From contig NZ_LFVY01000022.1 of NCBI RefSeq assembly GCF_001050155.1, positions 1 through 64,000 on the forward strand: 64,000 nt of DNA, given 5' to 3'. How positions within the stretch are numbered: the stretch's first letter is position 1; every line of letters begins with the position of its first letter. The notes under the pieces are model-generated. The model did no database searches. It was not told where the DNA came from and saw nothing but the letters and a program-made list of their open reading frames with translations. Made by a program: the position numbers and the translations under genes. This DNA is from Nitratireductor soli (GTDB lineage: Bacteria; Pseudomonadota; Alphaproteobacteria; Rhizobiales; Rhizobiaceae). Positions 33,186 through 42,748 of this stretch are shown in pieces.

Positions 33186-35834
33186 TCAAGCGAGCGTGCG
33201 CTCGACGATATCGGCCAGATCGCGCGACAGGTTCTTGCGCTGTGCCATCTCCACCAGCACCTGCCGCGCATGCTCGCGCCGTCCGCTTTCCAGCGCCCGC
33301 CAGGAGCGAAACGCGGTCGCCAGCCGTGCCGCCACCTGCGGATTGTGCTTCTCCAGCGCCAGAACCGTATCGGCCACCAGCCGGTAGCCCGACCCGTCGG
33401 CGCTGTGAAAACCGGTCTGGTTGGCCATGGCGAACGTGCCGATCAGCGCGCGGACCCGGTTCGGATTGGTCAGCGAGAAATGGGCATGCCCCATCAGCTC
33501 ACGCATCAGCGCCACCGTGTCGGGCGAGGGGATCATCGCCTGGATCTGGAACCATTTGTCGAGCACCAGCGGATTGTCCCGGTACTGCGCCTCGAGCCGG
33601 GCAAGCGCCTCGCGGCTTTCCTCGCGGTCGTGGAAATGGTGCGCCAGAACGGTCAGCGCCGCTGCCCGGTCGGTCATGTTGTCGGCCGTGTCGAACTGCT
33701 GCTTGGCGGGCGCCGGGTCGCCGGCGGCCAGCGCCATGTATTCGATCAGCGTGTTGCGCAGCGCCCGCCGCCCGGCGCCGGCCGCATCGGGCGCGAATGG
33801 GGCGTTGTCGTGCAGGCCGGCGTAGAGGTTGGTAAAATCCGTATGCCCCGCCTCGGCGATTGCCGAAAGCAGCGCCATGCGCGCCGCATAGATCGCGTCG
33901 GGGTCGATGTTCTCGCCGATCTCGCGGGCGACGTCTGCTTCCGCCGGCAGTGTCAGCGCCAGCGCGCGAAACGCCGCTTCCAGCGCGTCGTCGCGGGCAA
34001 TCTCCGCCGCAAGCGCCACCAGTTCCTCGGAAAACGCGATCTCCCGTCCGCCCCGCTGCCGCCGCGTCGCGCTGATCAGCGCTTCGCTGAACAGCGTGTT
34101 GAGCGCCTGCCAGCGCGAAAACGGGTCCCGGTCGTGCCGGGCGAGAAACAGTCGTTCCTTCGGCTTGCTGCCGATTGACAGGGTGACGGGCGCCGAGAAG
34201 CCGCGGTTGATCGACAGCACCGGCCGCGCTTTCAGCCCGGTGAAGCGCACGCTGTGGTGCCGTTTGCGCAGGTGAATGACACCATCCTCCACCGTCGCGC
34301 CCTCGGCGCTTTCATAGTCCATGTCGATGCCGTCGGGCCCGACCAGTCCGAAGGCGAGGGGGATATGCATCAGCCGCTTGCGGCTTTCCGACGGCGTCGG
34401 CGGCACCGATTGCTCGATCTCCACCGTCAGCGTGCCGGCCTTGGCGTCGTGGCGCGTGGCGATCGCCACGTTCGGCGTTCCCGCCTGATGGTACCACAGG
34501 GCGAATTGCGCTAGGTCGCGGCCCGAGGCGTCCTCGAAAGCCTTGACGAAGTCCTCGATGGTGACGGCCTGTCCGTCGTGCCGCTCGAAATACAGGTCCA
34601 TGCCGGCGCGGAAGGCTTCCTGGCCGAGGACGGTGCGGATCATGCGCACCACTTCCGAGCCCTTCTCGTAGACGGTTGCCGTGTAGAAATTGTTGATCTC
34701 GCGAAAGCGGCGCGGCCGCACCGGATGCGCCAGCGGCCCCTGGTCCTCGGGAAACTGATGCGCCCGCAGCGCCCGCACTTCCGCGATGCGCTTGACGGCC
34801 CGCGAGCGCTGGTCGGCGGAGAATTCATGATCGCGGAAGACGGTCAGGCCTTCCTTCAGGCAAAGCTGGAACCAATCGCGGCAAGTGATTCTGTTGCCTG
34901 TCCAATTGTGGAAATACTCATGGGCGATGATCGCCTCGATATTGGCGAAGTCGAGATCGGTCGCCGTGTCGGCGTCGGCCAGCACATATTTGTCGTTGAA
35001 GACGTTGAGCCCCTTGTTCTCCATGGCGCCCATGTTGAAATCCGACACGGCGACGATGTTGAACACATCGAGATCATACTCGCGGCCGAAGCGCTCTTCA
35101 TCCCAGCGCATCGAGCGCTTCAGCGAATCCATCGCGTAAGCGGCGCGATCTTCCTTGCCGCGTTCGACATAGATCGCCAGATCCACCGGGCGGCCGGAAG
35201 CGGTGGTGAAGGTGTCGGTCACCGCGCCCAGATCGCCGGCAACGAGAGCGAACAGATAGGAGGGCTTGGGATGCGGATCGTGCCAGACGGCGAAATGCCG
35301 GCCCCCATCCAGCGTGCCCTTCTCGACGGGGTTGCCGTTCGACAACAGGAGCGGCGTCTCCTTGCGGTCCGCCTCGATGCGCACCGTGTAGACGCTGAGG
35401 ATATCCGGCCGATCGAGGAAATAGGTGATGCGGCGAAACCCTTCGGCCTCGCATTGGGTGCAGAACACGCCGTTTGAAACGTATAGCCCCATCAGGGCCT
35501 TGTTCTTCGCCGGCGCCAGCCTTGTTTCGATGGTCAGCTCGAACTGTCCGGCATGCGGCAGCTTTTTCAGGACCAGCCTGTCCGGCGAGGCTTCAAACGC
35601 GTCCGCATCCGCCTTGGCGCCATTGATGGCGAGCTTCGCCAGCACCAGGCCGTCGCCGTCCAGCTCCAGCGGCGCCGTCACCGCAACGCCGCGCCGCCGC
35701 TCGACCTTCAGCGTCGCCGTCACCAGCGTTTCATCGGCTCCAAGACGGAAAGTGAGCCTCACCTGTGGAATGAGATAATCGCTCTGCCGATAATCCTCGA
35801 GGCGAAAAACCTGGCCGCTGTCCTTAAGCATCAC
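33186..35834 (-). CDS. pepN: Aminopeptidase N (M1 family, PepN)
   Basis: An 882-aa zinc aminopeptidase. The substrate-binding GAMEN motif is at 269-273 and the zinc site HEYFHNWTGNR at 305-315, with the third ligand Glu328 in LKEGLTVFRD. The long C-terminal helical region is typical of the proteobacterial PepN type (DUF3458). It removes N-terminal residues from peptides in the cytoplasm. It is divergent from the molybdopterin dehydrogenase gene. Confidence 0.94.
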   Translation of the reverse strand: MMLKDSGQVFRLEDYRQSDYLIPQVRLTFRLGADETLVTATLKVERRRGVAVTAPLELDGDGLVLAKLAINGAKADADAFEASPDRLVLKKLPHAGQFELTIETRLAPAKNKALMGLYVSNGVFCTQCEAEGFRRITYFLDRPDILSVYTVRIEADRKETPLLLSNGNPVEKGTLDGGRHFAVWHDPHPKPSYLFALVAGDLGAVTDTFTTASGRPVDLAIYVERGKEDRAAYAMDSLKRSMRWDEERFGREYDLDVFNIVAVSDFNMGAMENKGLNVFNDKYVLADADTATDLDFANIEAIIAHEYFHNWTGNRITCRDWFQLCLKEGLTVFRDHEFSADQRSRAVKRIAEVRALRAHQFPEDQGPLAHPVRPRRFREINNFYTATVYEKGSEVVRMIRTVLGQEAFRAGMDLYFERHDGQAVTIEDFVKAFEDASGRDLAQFALWYHQAGTPNVAIATRHDAKAGTLTVEIEQSVPPTPSESRKRLMHIPLAFGLVGPDGIDMDYESAEGATVEDGVIHLRKRHHSVRFTGLKARPVLSINRGFSAPVTLSIGSKPKERLFLARHDRDPFSRWQALNTLFSEALISATRRQRGGREIAFSEELVALAAEIARDDALEAAFRALALTLPAEADVAREIGENIDPDAIYAARMALLSAIAEAGHTDFTNLYAGLHDNAPFAPDAAGAGRRALRNTLIEYMALAAGDPAPAKQQFDTADNMTDRAAALTVLAHHFHDREESREALARLEAQYRDNPLVLDKWFQIQAMIPSPDTVALMRELMGHAHFSLTNPNRVRALIGTFAMANQTGFHSADGSGYRLVADTVLALEKHNPQVAARLATAFRSWRALESGRREHARQVLVEMAQRKNLSRDLADIVERTLA

Positions 35835-35869
35835 GTCTCTTCCTATGACCTCGAGCGCCTGACGGCAAT

Positions 35870-35892
35870 TTGTCAGACCACTGGTCCAACAA
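35870..35892. promoter_or_regulatory. Candidate operator GACCA-C-TGGTC
   Basis: The palindrome GACCACTGGTC, with outer TTGT/ACAA, lies in the divergent region between pepN and the molybdopterin dehydrogenase. FCD-type GntR regulators of catabolic genes often bind GGTC/GACC half-sites, so this may control the dehydrogenase. No regulator gene is adjacent. Confidence 0.35.
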
Positions 35893-36018
35893 AATCGGAT
35901 TGTTGCTCTTTACACAATCATGCGGCTCGACAAAACTAAGGTCTCGAACATCGCCCGATTGTTTCCAGCCAGCTTTTTGAATGTCGGCCGCGCTGCGATT
36001 GGCCAGAAGGAATTCCGC

Positions 36019-38328
36019 ATGACCGTGATGACGCCAAAATTCGGCATGGGCGCTTCCGTCCGCCGCAAGGAAGATGCTGCTTTCATCACCGGCAAGGGCC
36101 GCTATACGGACGATTTCTCGCCCGAGGGGACGCTGCATCTCTATGTGCTGCGTTCGCCGGTCGCCAAGGCCGGTTTCACCATCGCCTCCATCGAAGAGGC
36201 CAGCGCCGCGCCGGGCGTGCATCTGGTGCTGACGGGCGCCGATGTGGCGCATCTGGCCGATCTGAAGTCGGGCGCCATGCAGAAGCAGCCGGATGGCAGC
36301 CGCGCGCCGACGCGCGATATTCCGATTCTCTGCCGCGACCGGGTTCACTATGTCGGCGACGCGGTGGCGCTGGTCGTCGCCGAAAGCCGCGCCCAGGCGC
36401 AGGACGCGGCCGAACTGATCGACATCGACTTCGAGGATGAGGAAGCCATCGCCGGCACGGCCGGCGCGCTGGCTGACGGCGCGCCGCTGGTCTGGCCGGA
36501 ACTCGGCACGAACCGCGCCTTCCAGTATCGGATCGGCGACAAGGACAAGACCGAAGCAGCCTTCGCCAGGGCCGCCCATGTGACGCGCGTCGCGTTCGTC
36601 AACAACCGGCTGGTCTGCAACTACATGGAGCCGCGCGCCGCCCTTGCCGAATGGCGCGATGATGAAAACCGCTTCGTGCTGACGACGGGTTCGCAGGGCG
36701 TTCACTCCATGCGCGGAATTTTGAGCCGCACCTTCGGCATCGATCCGGCCATGCTGCGCGTCATCACGCCCGACGTCGGCGGCGGGTTCGGTCCGAAAAC
36801 CTTCGTCTACCGCGAATACGCCATGGTCATGGAGGCGGCCAAGCGCCTCGGCCGGCCGGTCAAGTGGACCGGTGACCGCAATGAGCATTTCATGACCGAC
36901 GCGCAAGGCCGCGACAATGTGGTGGCGGCCGAGATGGCGCTTGACGAGGAAGGCCGGTTCCTCGGGTTGCGCGTCGACCTGACCGCCAATATGGGCGCCT
37001 ACATCTCGCAATACGGCCCGTTCATCCCCTTTGTCGGCGCCTCCATGTCGACCGGCGTCTATGACATCCAGGCGCTCGACGTGACGATCAACGGCGTCTA
37101 CACCAACACATGTCCGGTCGATGCCTATCGTGGCGCCGGGCGTCCCGAGGCGGCGTTCCTCTTGGAGAAGCTGGTCGACGCCTGTGCCCGCGACCTGGAT
37201 CTCGGCCGCGAGGAAATCCGCCGCCGCAATTTCATCCGGCCCGAGCAGTTTCCCTACCGCACCCAGACGGGCCGCCTGTACGATGTTGGCGAGTTCGAGG
37301 CGCATATGGACTTGGCCATCGAGCGTTCGGGCTGGAACGATTTCGACACGCGGCTGGCGGCGTCGCGCAAGGCGGGCATGCTGCGCGGCATCGGCATGGC
37401 GACCTATATCGAGGCCTGCGCCTTCGCCGGCTCCGAACCCGCCCATGTGCGGCTGAATGGCGACGGCACGGTGACGGTGCTGATCGGCACCCAGTCGAAC
37501 GGCCAGGGCCACGCCACCGCCTATGCGCAGTTCGTCGCCGACAAGCTCAATCTCGACATCGACAGGATCACCGTGCGCCAGGGCGACACGGACGAGCTCG
37601 CCTCCGGCGGCGGCACGGGCGGCTCGCGCTCGATCCCGCTCGGCGGTGTGTCGGCCGCCCGCGCCGGCGAGGATCTGGCCGAGAAGATCCGGCGGATCGC
37701 CGCCGATGAACTGGAAGCCTCGGTCGACGACATCGAGCTTGTCGATGGCGCCGCGCGCATCGTCGGCACCGACCGGCAGGTGGATTTCGCCGGCATCGCC
37801 AGGGCGGCCAAACAGCCGGAGGATTTGCAGGGCTTCGGCGAATTCGTCCAGGAGGAGGCGACCTATCCCAATGGCACCCACATCTGCGAGGTCGAGATCG
37901 ACCCGGCGACGGGCAAGGTGAACGTCTTGGACTATTGGATCGTCGACGATTTCGGCGCGACCGTGAATCCGATTCTCCTGGCCGGCCAGGTGCATGGCGG
38001 CGTCGCGCAGGGGCTTGGCCAGGCCTTGACCGAGGACACCGTCTATTCGGAAGACGGGCAGTTGGTGACGGCCAGCTTCATGGACTATGCCATGCCGCGC
38101 GCCGACGATCTGCCTTTCATCCATTTCGAGACGCGCAACGTGCCGTCCACCACCAACGCGCTGGGCATCAAGGGGGCGGGCGAGGCCGGCACCATCGGCG
38201 CCACGCCGGCGGTGCTGAATGCCGTCACCGATGCGCTGTACCGCGCCCATGGCGTGCGCCACATCGACATGCCGACGACGCCGTCGCGCGTCTGGCAGGC
38301 AATCCAGGAGGCCAGCGGCGGATTGTGA
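36019..38328 (+). CDS. Xanthine dehydrogenase-family molybdopterin-binding subunit
   Basis: A 769-aa large subunit of the xanthine/CO/aldehyde oxidoreductase family. It has GASVRRKEDAAFITGKGRYT, a cofactor-binding GGGFGPK, the active-site loop AYRGAGRPEA and the catalytic Glu in GIKGAGEAGTIGATPA. The AYRGAGR loop is that of form II enzymes, not the AYXCSFR loop of true CO dehydrogenase, so a hydroxylase or dehydrogenase of an aldehyde or heterocycle is likely. The FAD and 2Fe-2S subunits usually encoded next to it are absent here. AAGGAA supports ATG 36019. Confidence 0.87.
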   Translation: MTVMTPKFGMGASVRRKEDAAFITGKGRYTDDFSPEGTLHLYVLRSPVAKAGFTIASIEEASAAPGVHLVLTGADVAHLADLKSGAMQKQPDGSRAPTRDIPILCRDRVHYVGDAVALVVAESRAQAQDAAELIDIDFEDEEAIAGTAGALADGAPLVWPELGTNRAFQYRIGDKDKTEAAFARAAHVTRVAFVNNRLVCNYMEPRAALAEWRDDENRFVLTTGSQGVHSMRGILSRTFGIDPAMLRVITPDVGGGFGPKTFVYREYAMVMEAAKRLGRPVKWTGDRNEHFMTDAQGRDNVVAAEMALDEEGRFLGLRVDLTANMGAYISQYGPFIPFVGASMSTGVYDIQALDVTINGVYTNTCPVDAYRGAGRPEAAFLLEKLVDACARDLDLGREEIRRRNFIRPEQFPYRTQTGRLYDVGEFEAHMDLAIERSGWNDFDTRLAASRKAGMLRGIGMATYIEACAFAGSEPAHVRLNGDGTVTVLIGTQSNGQGHATAYAQFVADKLNLDIDRITVRQGDTDELASGGGTGGSRSIPLGGVSAARAGEDLAEKIRRIAADELEASVDDIELVDGAARIVGTDRQVDFAGIARAAKQPEDLQGFGEFVQEEATYPNGTHICEVEIDPATGKVNVLDYWIVDDFGATVNPILLAGQVHGGVAQGLGQALTEDTVYSEDGQLVTASFMDYAMPRADDLPFIHFETRNVPSTTNALGIKGAGEAGTIGATPAVLNAVTDALYRAHGVRHIDMPTTPSRVWQAIQEASGGL

Positions 38329-38393
38329 GCAACCCTCTCTTATGCATCTCGCCGCTCCGCGCGGTGCGCGCCGCTCCGACAAGGTCGTAGATC

Positions 38394-39347
38394 ATGCCCG
38401 CCGTGACGGAACTTGGCGTCGAACGCCGGCCTCTTCTGGGCATCGCGCTAAAAATCGTTTCGGTTTCCATCTTTGTCGTCATGTCATCGCTGATCAAGTC
38501 AGCGGGAACGGTGCCGGCGGGCCAGATCGTCTTCTTCCGATCGTTCTTTGCCATCTTTCCGATCCTTGCCATGCTCGCCTGGCGGCGTGAATTGGCAACG
38601 GCCTTCCGCACCACGCATCCCGTCAGCCACATCATGCGCGGCCTGGTCGGCGTCACCGCCATGGGGCTCGGCTTTTTCGGCCTGACCCGCCTGCCATTGC
38701 CCGATGCGATCACCCTCAACTATGCGCAGCCTCTCATCGTCGTCGTCTTCTCTGCCGTCTTCATGGGCGAGGTGGTCCGCATATACCGCTGGAGCGCCGT
38801 GGCGGTCGGCTTCATCGGCGTCGTCGTCATCGCCTGGCCCAAACTGACGCTGCTCACGGGTGGCGCCGGGCTTGGCTCGGGGCAGGCGGTTGGCGTCATC
38901 GCCATCCTGTGTGCGGCCGCCGGTTCCTCGGTTGCCATGCTTTTGGTGCGCAAATTGGTGCAGACCGAGAAGACCGCGACCATCGTTCTGTGGTTTTCGG
39001 TGACGGCGACGATCCTGGCGCTGTTTTCCATTCCGTTCGGCTGGGCCGATCTGTCGCGCGATCAATATCTGGCGCTCGCCGGCGCCGGCGTGTGCGGTGG
39101 CGTGGCGCAGATCCTGATGACCGAATGCTACCGCCACGCCGAGTTGTCGACCATCGCGCCGTTCGAATACACTTCGATGATCCTCGCCATCATCGTCGGG
39201 TACTTCGTCTTTGGCGACATCCCGACGCTGTACACGCTGATCGGCGGCGCCATCGTCATCGGCGCCGGCCTGTTCATCATCTGGCGCGAACGCCAGCTCG
39301 GCCTGAAGAACCTTGCCGCCCGGCGCTTCGTGCCGCCGAGCTCATGA
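38394..39347 (+). CDS. DMT-superfamily transporter (EamA family)
   Basis: A 317-aa membrane protein with ten predicted helices in two EamA repeats (about 20-150 and 165-300). VPAGQIVFFRSFFAIFPILA and PLPDAITLNYAQPLIVVVFS are typical of this family. It probably exports a small metabolite. Its last bases overlap the convergent regulator gene by 6 nt. Substrate cannot be told from sequence. Confidence 0.88.
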   Translation: MPAVTELGVERRPLLGIALKIVSVSIFVVMSSLIKSAGTVPAGQIVFFRSFFAIFPILAMLAWRRELATAFRTTHPVSHIMRGLVGVTAMGLGFFGLTRLPLPDAITLNYAQPLIVVVFSAVFMGEVVRIYRWSAVAVGFIGVVVIAWPKLTLLTGGAGLGSGQAVGVIAILCAAAGSSVAMLLVRKLVQTEKTATIVLWFSVTATILALFSIPFGWADLSRDQYLALAGAGVCGGVAQILMTECYRHAELSTIAPFEYTSMILAIIVGYFVFGDIPTLYTLIGGAIVIGAGLFIIWRERQLGLKNLAARRFVPPSS

Positions 39348-40160
39348 GGATTTGTCCTGCAGCCGGCGCAGATAGGCCGCCGTTGCCGCGTCTGTCGGGA
39401 AAAAGCTCTCGATCGCCAGTTCCGACAGGCTGACATCGAGGGGCGTGCCGAAAACGGTGGTGGTCGTGATGAACGACAAATCCTCTCCGCCCAGCCGAAG
39501 GCGCAGGGGGATCGCGATGCGCTCGGCTTCGTCGGGTCGTGGCTGCGGTCCCGTATTGCGCGTCGGATAGGCGGCAAGCTCCTTCTCCAGCGCAGCGAGT
39601 TCAGGATCGGCATAACGATCGTTCAACGCGCGCAACCGTTCGAGCGCATGGGCTCGCCATGCCTCCAGATTGAGGATGCACGGCGCCAGTCCTTCCGGGT
39701 GCAGGCTGAGACGCAGGACATTGACCGGCGGCCGCAGCAGGTCGGCGTTCCGCACGCCTTCGAGAAACGGCATGATCGCCGTGTTGGCGGCGATCATCGT
39801 CCAGTGCCGGTCGATCGCGAGGGCCGGATTGGGCGCATGTCCGTTCAGCACGAGTTGCACGGCGTCCATGGCCGGCTTCAGGGCCGGGTCATCCAGCGAC
39901 CGCTCGGAAAAGCTTGGCGCATAGCCGGCCGCCAGCAGCAGGCGGTTGCGCTGCCTGAGCGGCATCGACAGGCAGTCCGACAGGTGCAGGACCATCTCGC
40001 GCGACGGCGCGGAGCGGCCGCTCTCGACGAAGCTCAAATGGCGCTGCGAGATGCCCGCTTCGAGCGCCAGGTGCAATTGGCTCATGCGCCGGCGCTGCCG
40101 CCATTCGCGCAACAGGTCGCCGATGCCCTCGGTGGAGCGTGTCTTTACCATCCTGATCAT
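39342..40160 (-). CDS. XRE-family regulator with MmyB-like ligand domain
   Basis: About 272 aa. An N-terminal Cro/C1 helix-turn-helix (REWRQRRRMSQLHLALEAGI followed by SQRHLSFVESGRSAPSREM) and a C-terminal MmyB-like PAS fold (NPALAIDRHWTMIAANTAIM ... FITTTTVFGTPLDVSLSELA). Such proteins sense small hydrophobic ligands and act on neighbouring or divergent genes. Candidate starts are TTG/ATG at 40184, 40160 and 40151. Divergent from the small membrane protein gene at 40299. Confidence 0.85.
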   Translation of the reverse strand: MIRMVKTRSTEGIGDLLREWRQRRRMSQLHLALEAGISQRHLSFVESGRSAPSREMVLHLSDCLSMPLRQRNRLLLAAGYAPSFSERSLDDPALKPAMDAVQLVLNGHAPNPALAIDRHWTMIAANTAIMPFLEGVRNADLLRPPVNVLRLSLHPEGLAPCILNLEAWRAHALERLRALNDRYADPELAALEKELAAYPTRNTGPQPRPDEAERIAIPLRLRLGGEDLSFITTTTVFGTPLDVSLSELAIESFFPTDAATAAYLRRLQDKSS

Positions 40161-40298
40161 GCGGGCAAGGTTAGCGCATCGCAATGAACGTTTCCATTAC
40201 CTCACGCGTAATCGCCAGCAGGCGCAAACCGGCGCACCCTGCGACATCGCCCGACCGATCGGGCGGGAAACTCAAACCATGACCGAGGAGTTTTTGAC

Positions 40299-40703
40299 AT
40301 GCCGCTTGCCATCTCACCGTTCTTGCGCAGGGTCCTTTTCATCGATGCAGCCGTCAGCGGCGCCGCAGCCCTGCTGCTGCTTCTGGGGGCGGGTTTGCTG
40401 GAGCCGCTTCTCGGCCTGCCGCAGGCGCTGATGTTCTGGGCCGGAGCGATCCTGGTTCCGTTCGTCGCGCTGCTGCTGGTCGTTGCCCGCCGCCAGCACG
40501 CGCCGCGCCTTCTCCTGCTCGATATCGTCATCGCCAACGCGCTCTGGGTGGTCGCCAGCTTCGCCCTGCTGGCCGCCGGAGGCATTGCCCCCACCGTGTT
40601 GGGTGTAGCGTTCGTCGTCGCGCAGGCCCTGGCGGTGGCGTTGTTCGCCATGCTTCAGTGCGCTGGCCTGAGGTCTTCGCCCCGCCATGACGCCGCCGCC
40701 TGA
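40299..40703 (+). CDS. Four-helix membrane protein of unknown function
   Basis: A 134-aa hydrophobic protein with four predicted helices (about 10-32, 40-63, 70-93, 98-122). GAGGAG lies eight nt before ATG. No family recognised with certainty. It is divergent from the XRE/MmyB regulator, separated by a 138-nt region, and could be its target. A perfect hairpin ends it. Confidence 0.7.
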   Translation: MPLAISPFLRRVLFIDAAVSGAAALLLLLGAGLLEPLLGLPQALMFWAGAILVPFVALLLVVARRQHAPRLLLLDIVIANALWVVASFALLAAGGIAPTVLGVAFVVAQALAVALFAMLQCAGLRSSPRHDAAA

Positions 40704-40708
40704 GCGCC

Positions 40709-40741
40709 GTTACCCCCTTGCCGGTCAGGCAAGGGGGTAAC
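40709..40741. terminator. Perfect 14-bp hairpin between convergent genes
   Basis: Arms 40709-40722 and 40728-40741 pair perfectly round a GGTCA loop, between two convergent genes (40703 and 40774). It has no T-tract on either side, but by position it probably serves as a bidirectional terminator. Confidence 0.6.
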
Positions 40742-40773
40742 GGGGGAATGCTCCGCTAAACCCGATCGTAGTG

Positions 40774-41679
40774 CTAGAATCCACCCTGCGGGCTCGACCA
40801 CAGCGTGCCGGTGCGCTCTTCGTCTTTCAGGCTTGTCGAGCCGAAATGATACCTGAAGCCCACCAGCAATCCGTGCGATTTGCCGCTGATATCGGCTCCG
40901 CCGTCGTCCTTGCCCGACAGGTTTTCGAAGCGATAGCCGCCAAAGGCGCTGACGGGGACTTGCGACAGGCGGTAATGGGCGATGGTTGCCACGGAGAACC
41001 CGTTCGCCCTGGCATCGTCGGCGCGCCAGTGTTTTATCGCACCTTCGAGATCGAGGCGCAGATTGTCGCTGAGATAGTAGCGCGCCCCGGCCTTCGCCGA
41101 AGCTTCATCCAGGTCCGCCTCGTCAAGGAATATCTTGCCGGCGCCGGCCTGGGCGAAAAGCGTTGTCCGGCTAAGGAAATAAGCCGCTTCCAGCCCGCCG
41201 GAAAACGCCGTCATATCCTGATCGAAATCGAGTGCGGCCAGTTGCGACAGCGTTCTCGAGCCGGCGCGCGCCGTCCCGACATAGGCACCGACCGCGTATT
41301 TCTCCGGTCGTCGGAAATAACCGTGTGCCGTGCCTGAAACGGCATCGGCCGAAACGCCGTCCAGATTGACCCTCCGGTAAAGGCCGTCGAGCTGAATGTT
41401 CCAGCCGTCGCCGATCTCGCGGTTGGCCACGCCGCGCAGTTGCCAGAGCGAGCCCGTATTGTCGGCGCCGTCGAAATCGCCGCTCGTCGCGCTCTGGCTG
41501 AATTCTGCGAACCCCGAAGCCCCTGTGCGGATATCGATCAGCGGAGGCAGCTTGTCGAACGCATCGTTGCGCTCCGGCGGTGTGGGAACCGTCAGGTCGG
41601 CGCCGATGGCAGGCGGGATGTTGTTGAGGAAAAAGACAAATAACAGAACGCGCCCCCCGGAAGCTACGCGAACGCACAT
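40774..41679 (-). CDS. Outer-membrane beta-barrel protein
   Basis: A 301-aa protein with a signal peptide (about 1-26) and an alternating-hydrophobic, glycine- and aromatic-rich body with repeated strands such as GWNIQLDGLYRRVNL, GGLEAAYFLSRTTLFAQAGA and ISGKSHGLLVGFRYHF, ending in Phe. This is typical of a rhizobial outer-membrane barrel or porin-like protein. The pore specificity is unknown. It has its own strand-switched unit after the uracil-DNA glycosylase gene. Confidence 0.7.
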   Translation of the reverse strand: MCVRVASGGRVLLFVFFLNNIPPAIGADLTVPTPPERNDAFDKLPPLIDIRTGASGFAEFSQSATSGDFDGADNTGSLWQLRGVANREIGDGWNIQLDGLYRRVNLDGVSADAVSGTAHGYFRRPEKYAVGAYVGTARAGSRTLSQLAALDFDQDMTAFSGGLEAAYFLSRTTLFAQAGAGKIFLDEADLDEASAKAGARYYLSDNLRLDLEGAIKHWRADDARANGFSVATIAHYRLSQVPVSAFGGYRFENLSGKDDGGADISGKSHGLLVGFRYHFGSTSLKDEERTGTLWSSPQGGF

Positions 41680-41762
41680 GTTCGTCTCCGGGATAGAGGT
41701 TGAGGCGCAACTGTGCCGGCAACGCGGTTAAGTTGGGGTTAAACGGAGCGTAAACGGGAAGG

Positions 41763-42623
41763 TCAGCCCTTCAGGCTCGCTTCCAGCTTCTGTTTGATCG
41801 CGAGGAAATCGCGCCAGGCGAGCATCTTGTGCGCCGGGTTGCGCAACAGATAGGCCGGATGCAGCGTCGGCATGGTCGGGATCTGCAGGCCCGAAGGCGT
41901 TTCATGCACGGCCCAGGTGCCGCGCATGCGCATGATGCCGGTTTGCGTGCGCAGCAGCAGCTTCGTCGATGGATTGCCCAGCGTGACGAGAATCTTCGGT
42001 GCTACCAGTTCGATATGCCGCTCGATGAAGGGGCGGCAGATCTCGGTTTCGAGCGGCGAGGGGTCGCGATTGCCTGGCGGACGCCAGGCGATGACGTTCG
42101 AGATGTAGACGGAGCTTCGGTCGAGACCGATCGCCGCCAGGATGCGGTCGAGCAGTTTTCCCGAACGACCGACGAAGGGCAGGCCCTGAATGTCCTCGTC
42201 GCGGCCCGGCGCCTCGCCGACGAACATGATCGGCGCCTGCGGATTGCCGTCGGCGAACACGGTGTTCTTCGCCGTGGTTTTCAGATTGCAGCCGTCGAAC
42301 GCTTCGAGCTGCGCGCGCAGTTCCTCGAGGCTTGCGGCGCTTGCGGCGATCTCGCGTGCGCGCGCCGCCTGCGCGTCGTCGGGGACGGCGGCGGTCGGTG
42401 CGACGGGCGCCGGTCGGGACGGCTGCTTCCGGTGGGCTTGCTGACTGGGGGCTGTTTGGCCCTGCGTCTGGGGCGCTTGCGGTGCCTGTGGTCGGCTGGC
42501 GGCACGCTGCTCGGCCTCCAGCCGCGTCTCGTCGAAACGGTCGGCTGGCGCGTCCCATAGGGGCTCGTCCACGCCGGCATCGGCGTAAAACGTCAGAAGC
42601 TCCCTGAGACCTGCGGAATCCAT
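41763..42623 (-). CDS. Uracil-DNA glycosylase, family 4/5-like
   Basis: A 286-aa DNA repair enzyme that excises uracil. The catalytic motif GEAPGRDEDIQGLPFVGRSG (136-155) and PTLHPAYLLRNP near the C-terminus are those of family 4. Only two cysteines exist: Cys112 (FDGC) and Cys196 (EICRPF). The other two usual 4Fe-4S ligand positions hold Phe109 and Trp180 (NVIAWRPPGNR in place of NVVKCRPPGNR). A Pro/Gln-rich linker occupies about 43-82. ATG 42623 is chosen; an upstream in-frame start at 42719 adds an unlikely leader. Confidence 0.88.
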   Translation of the reverse strand: MDSAGLRELLTFYADAGVDEPLWDAPADRFDETRLEAEQRAASRPQAPQAPQTQGQTAPSQQAHRKQPSRPAPVAPTAAVPDDAQAARAREIAASAASLEELRAQLEAFDGCNLKTTAKNTVFADGNPQAPIMFVGEAPGRDEDIQGLPFVGRSGKLLDRILAAIGLDRSSVYISNVIAWRPPGNRDPSPLETEICRPFIERHIELVAPKILVTLGNPSTKLLLRTQTGIMRMRGTWAVHETPSGLQIPTMPTLHPAYLLRNPAHKMLAWRDFLAIKQKLEASLKG

Positions 42624-42748
42624 TCCGGCCTGTTCCTGTTTGCGCTTGGAGACTGTTCGAGAATGCGCCGCGTCAGATGCCCGCGCATTAGAATGATCAA
42701 ACGGCCTCGGAGGCCGCACTGTCTTCCGCTTTCACCGCCGATGCAAGT

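Noticed and set aside
35824-38382. An 852-codon minus-strand frame opposite the molybdopterin dehydrogenase
   Set aside because: Antisense to a gene with intact active-site motifs; no domain of its own.
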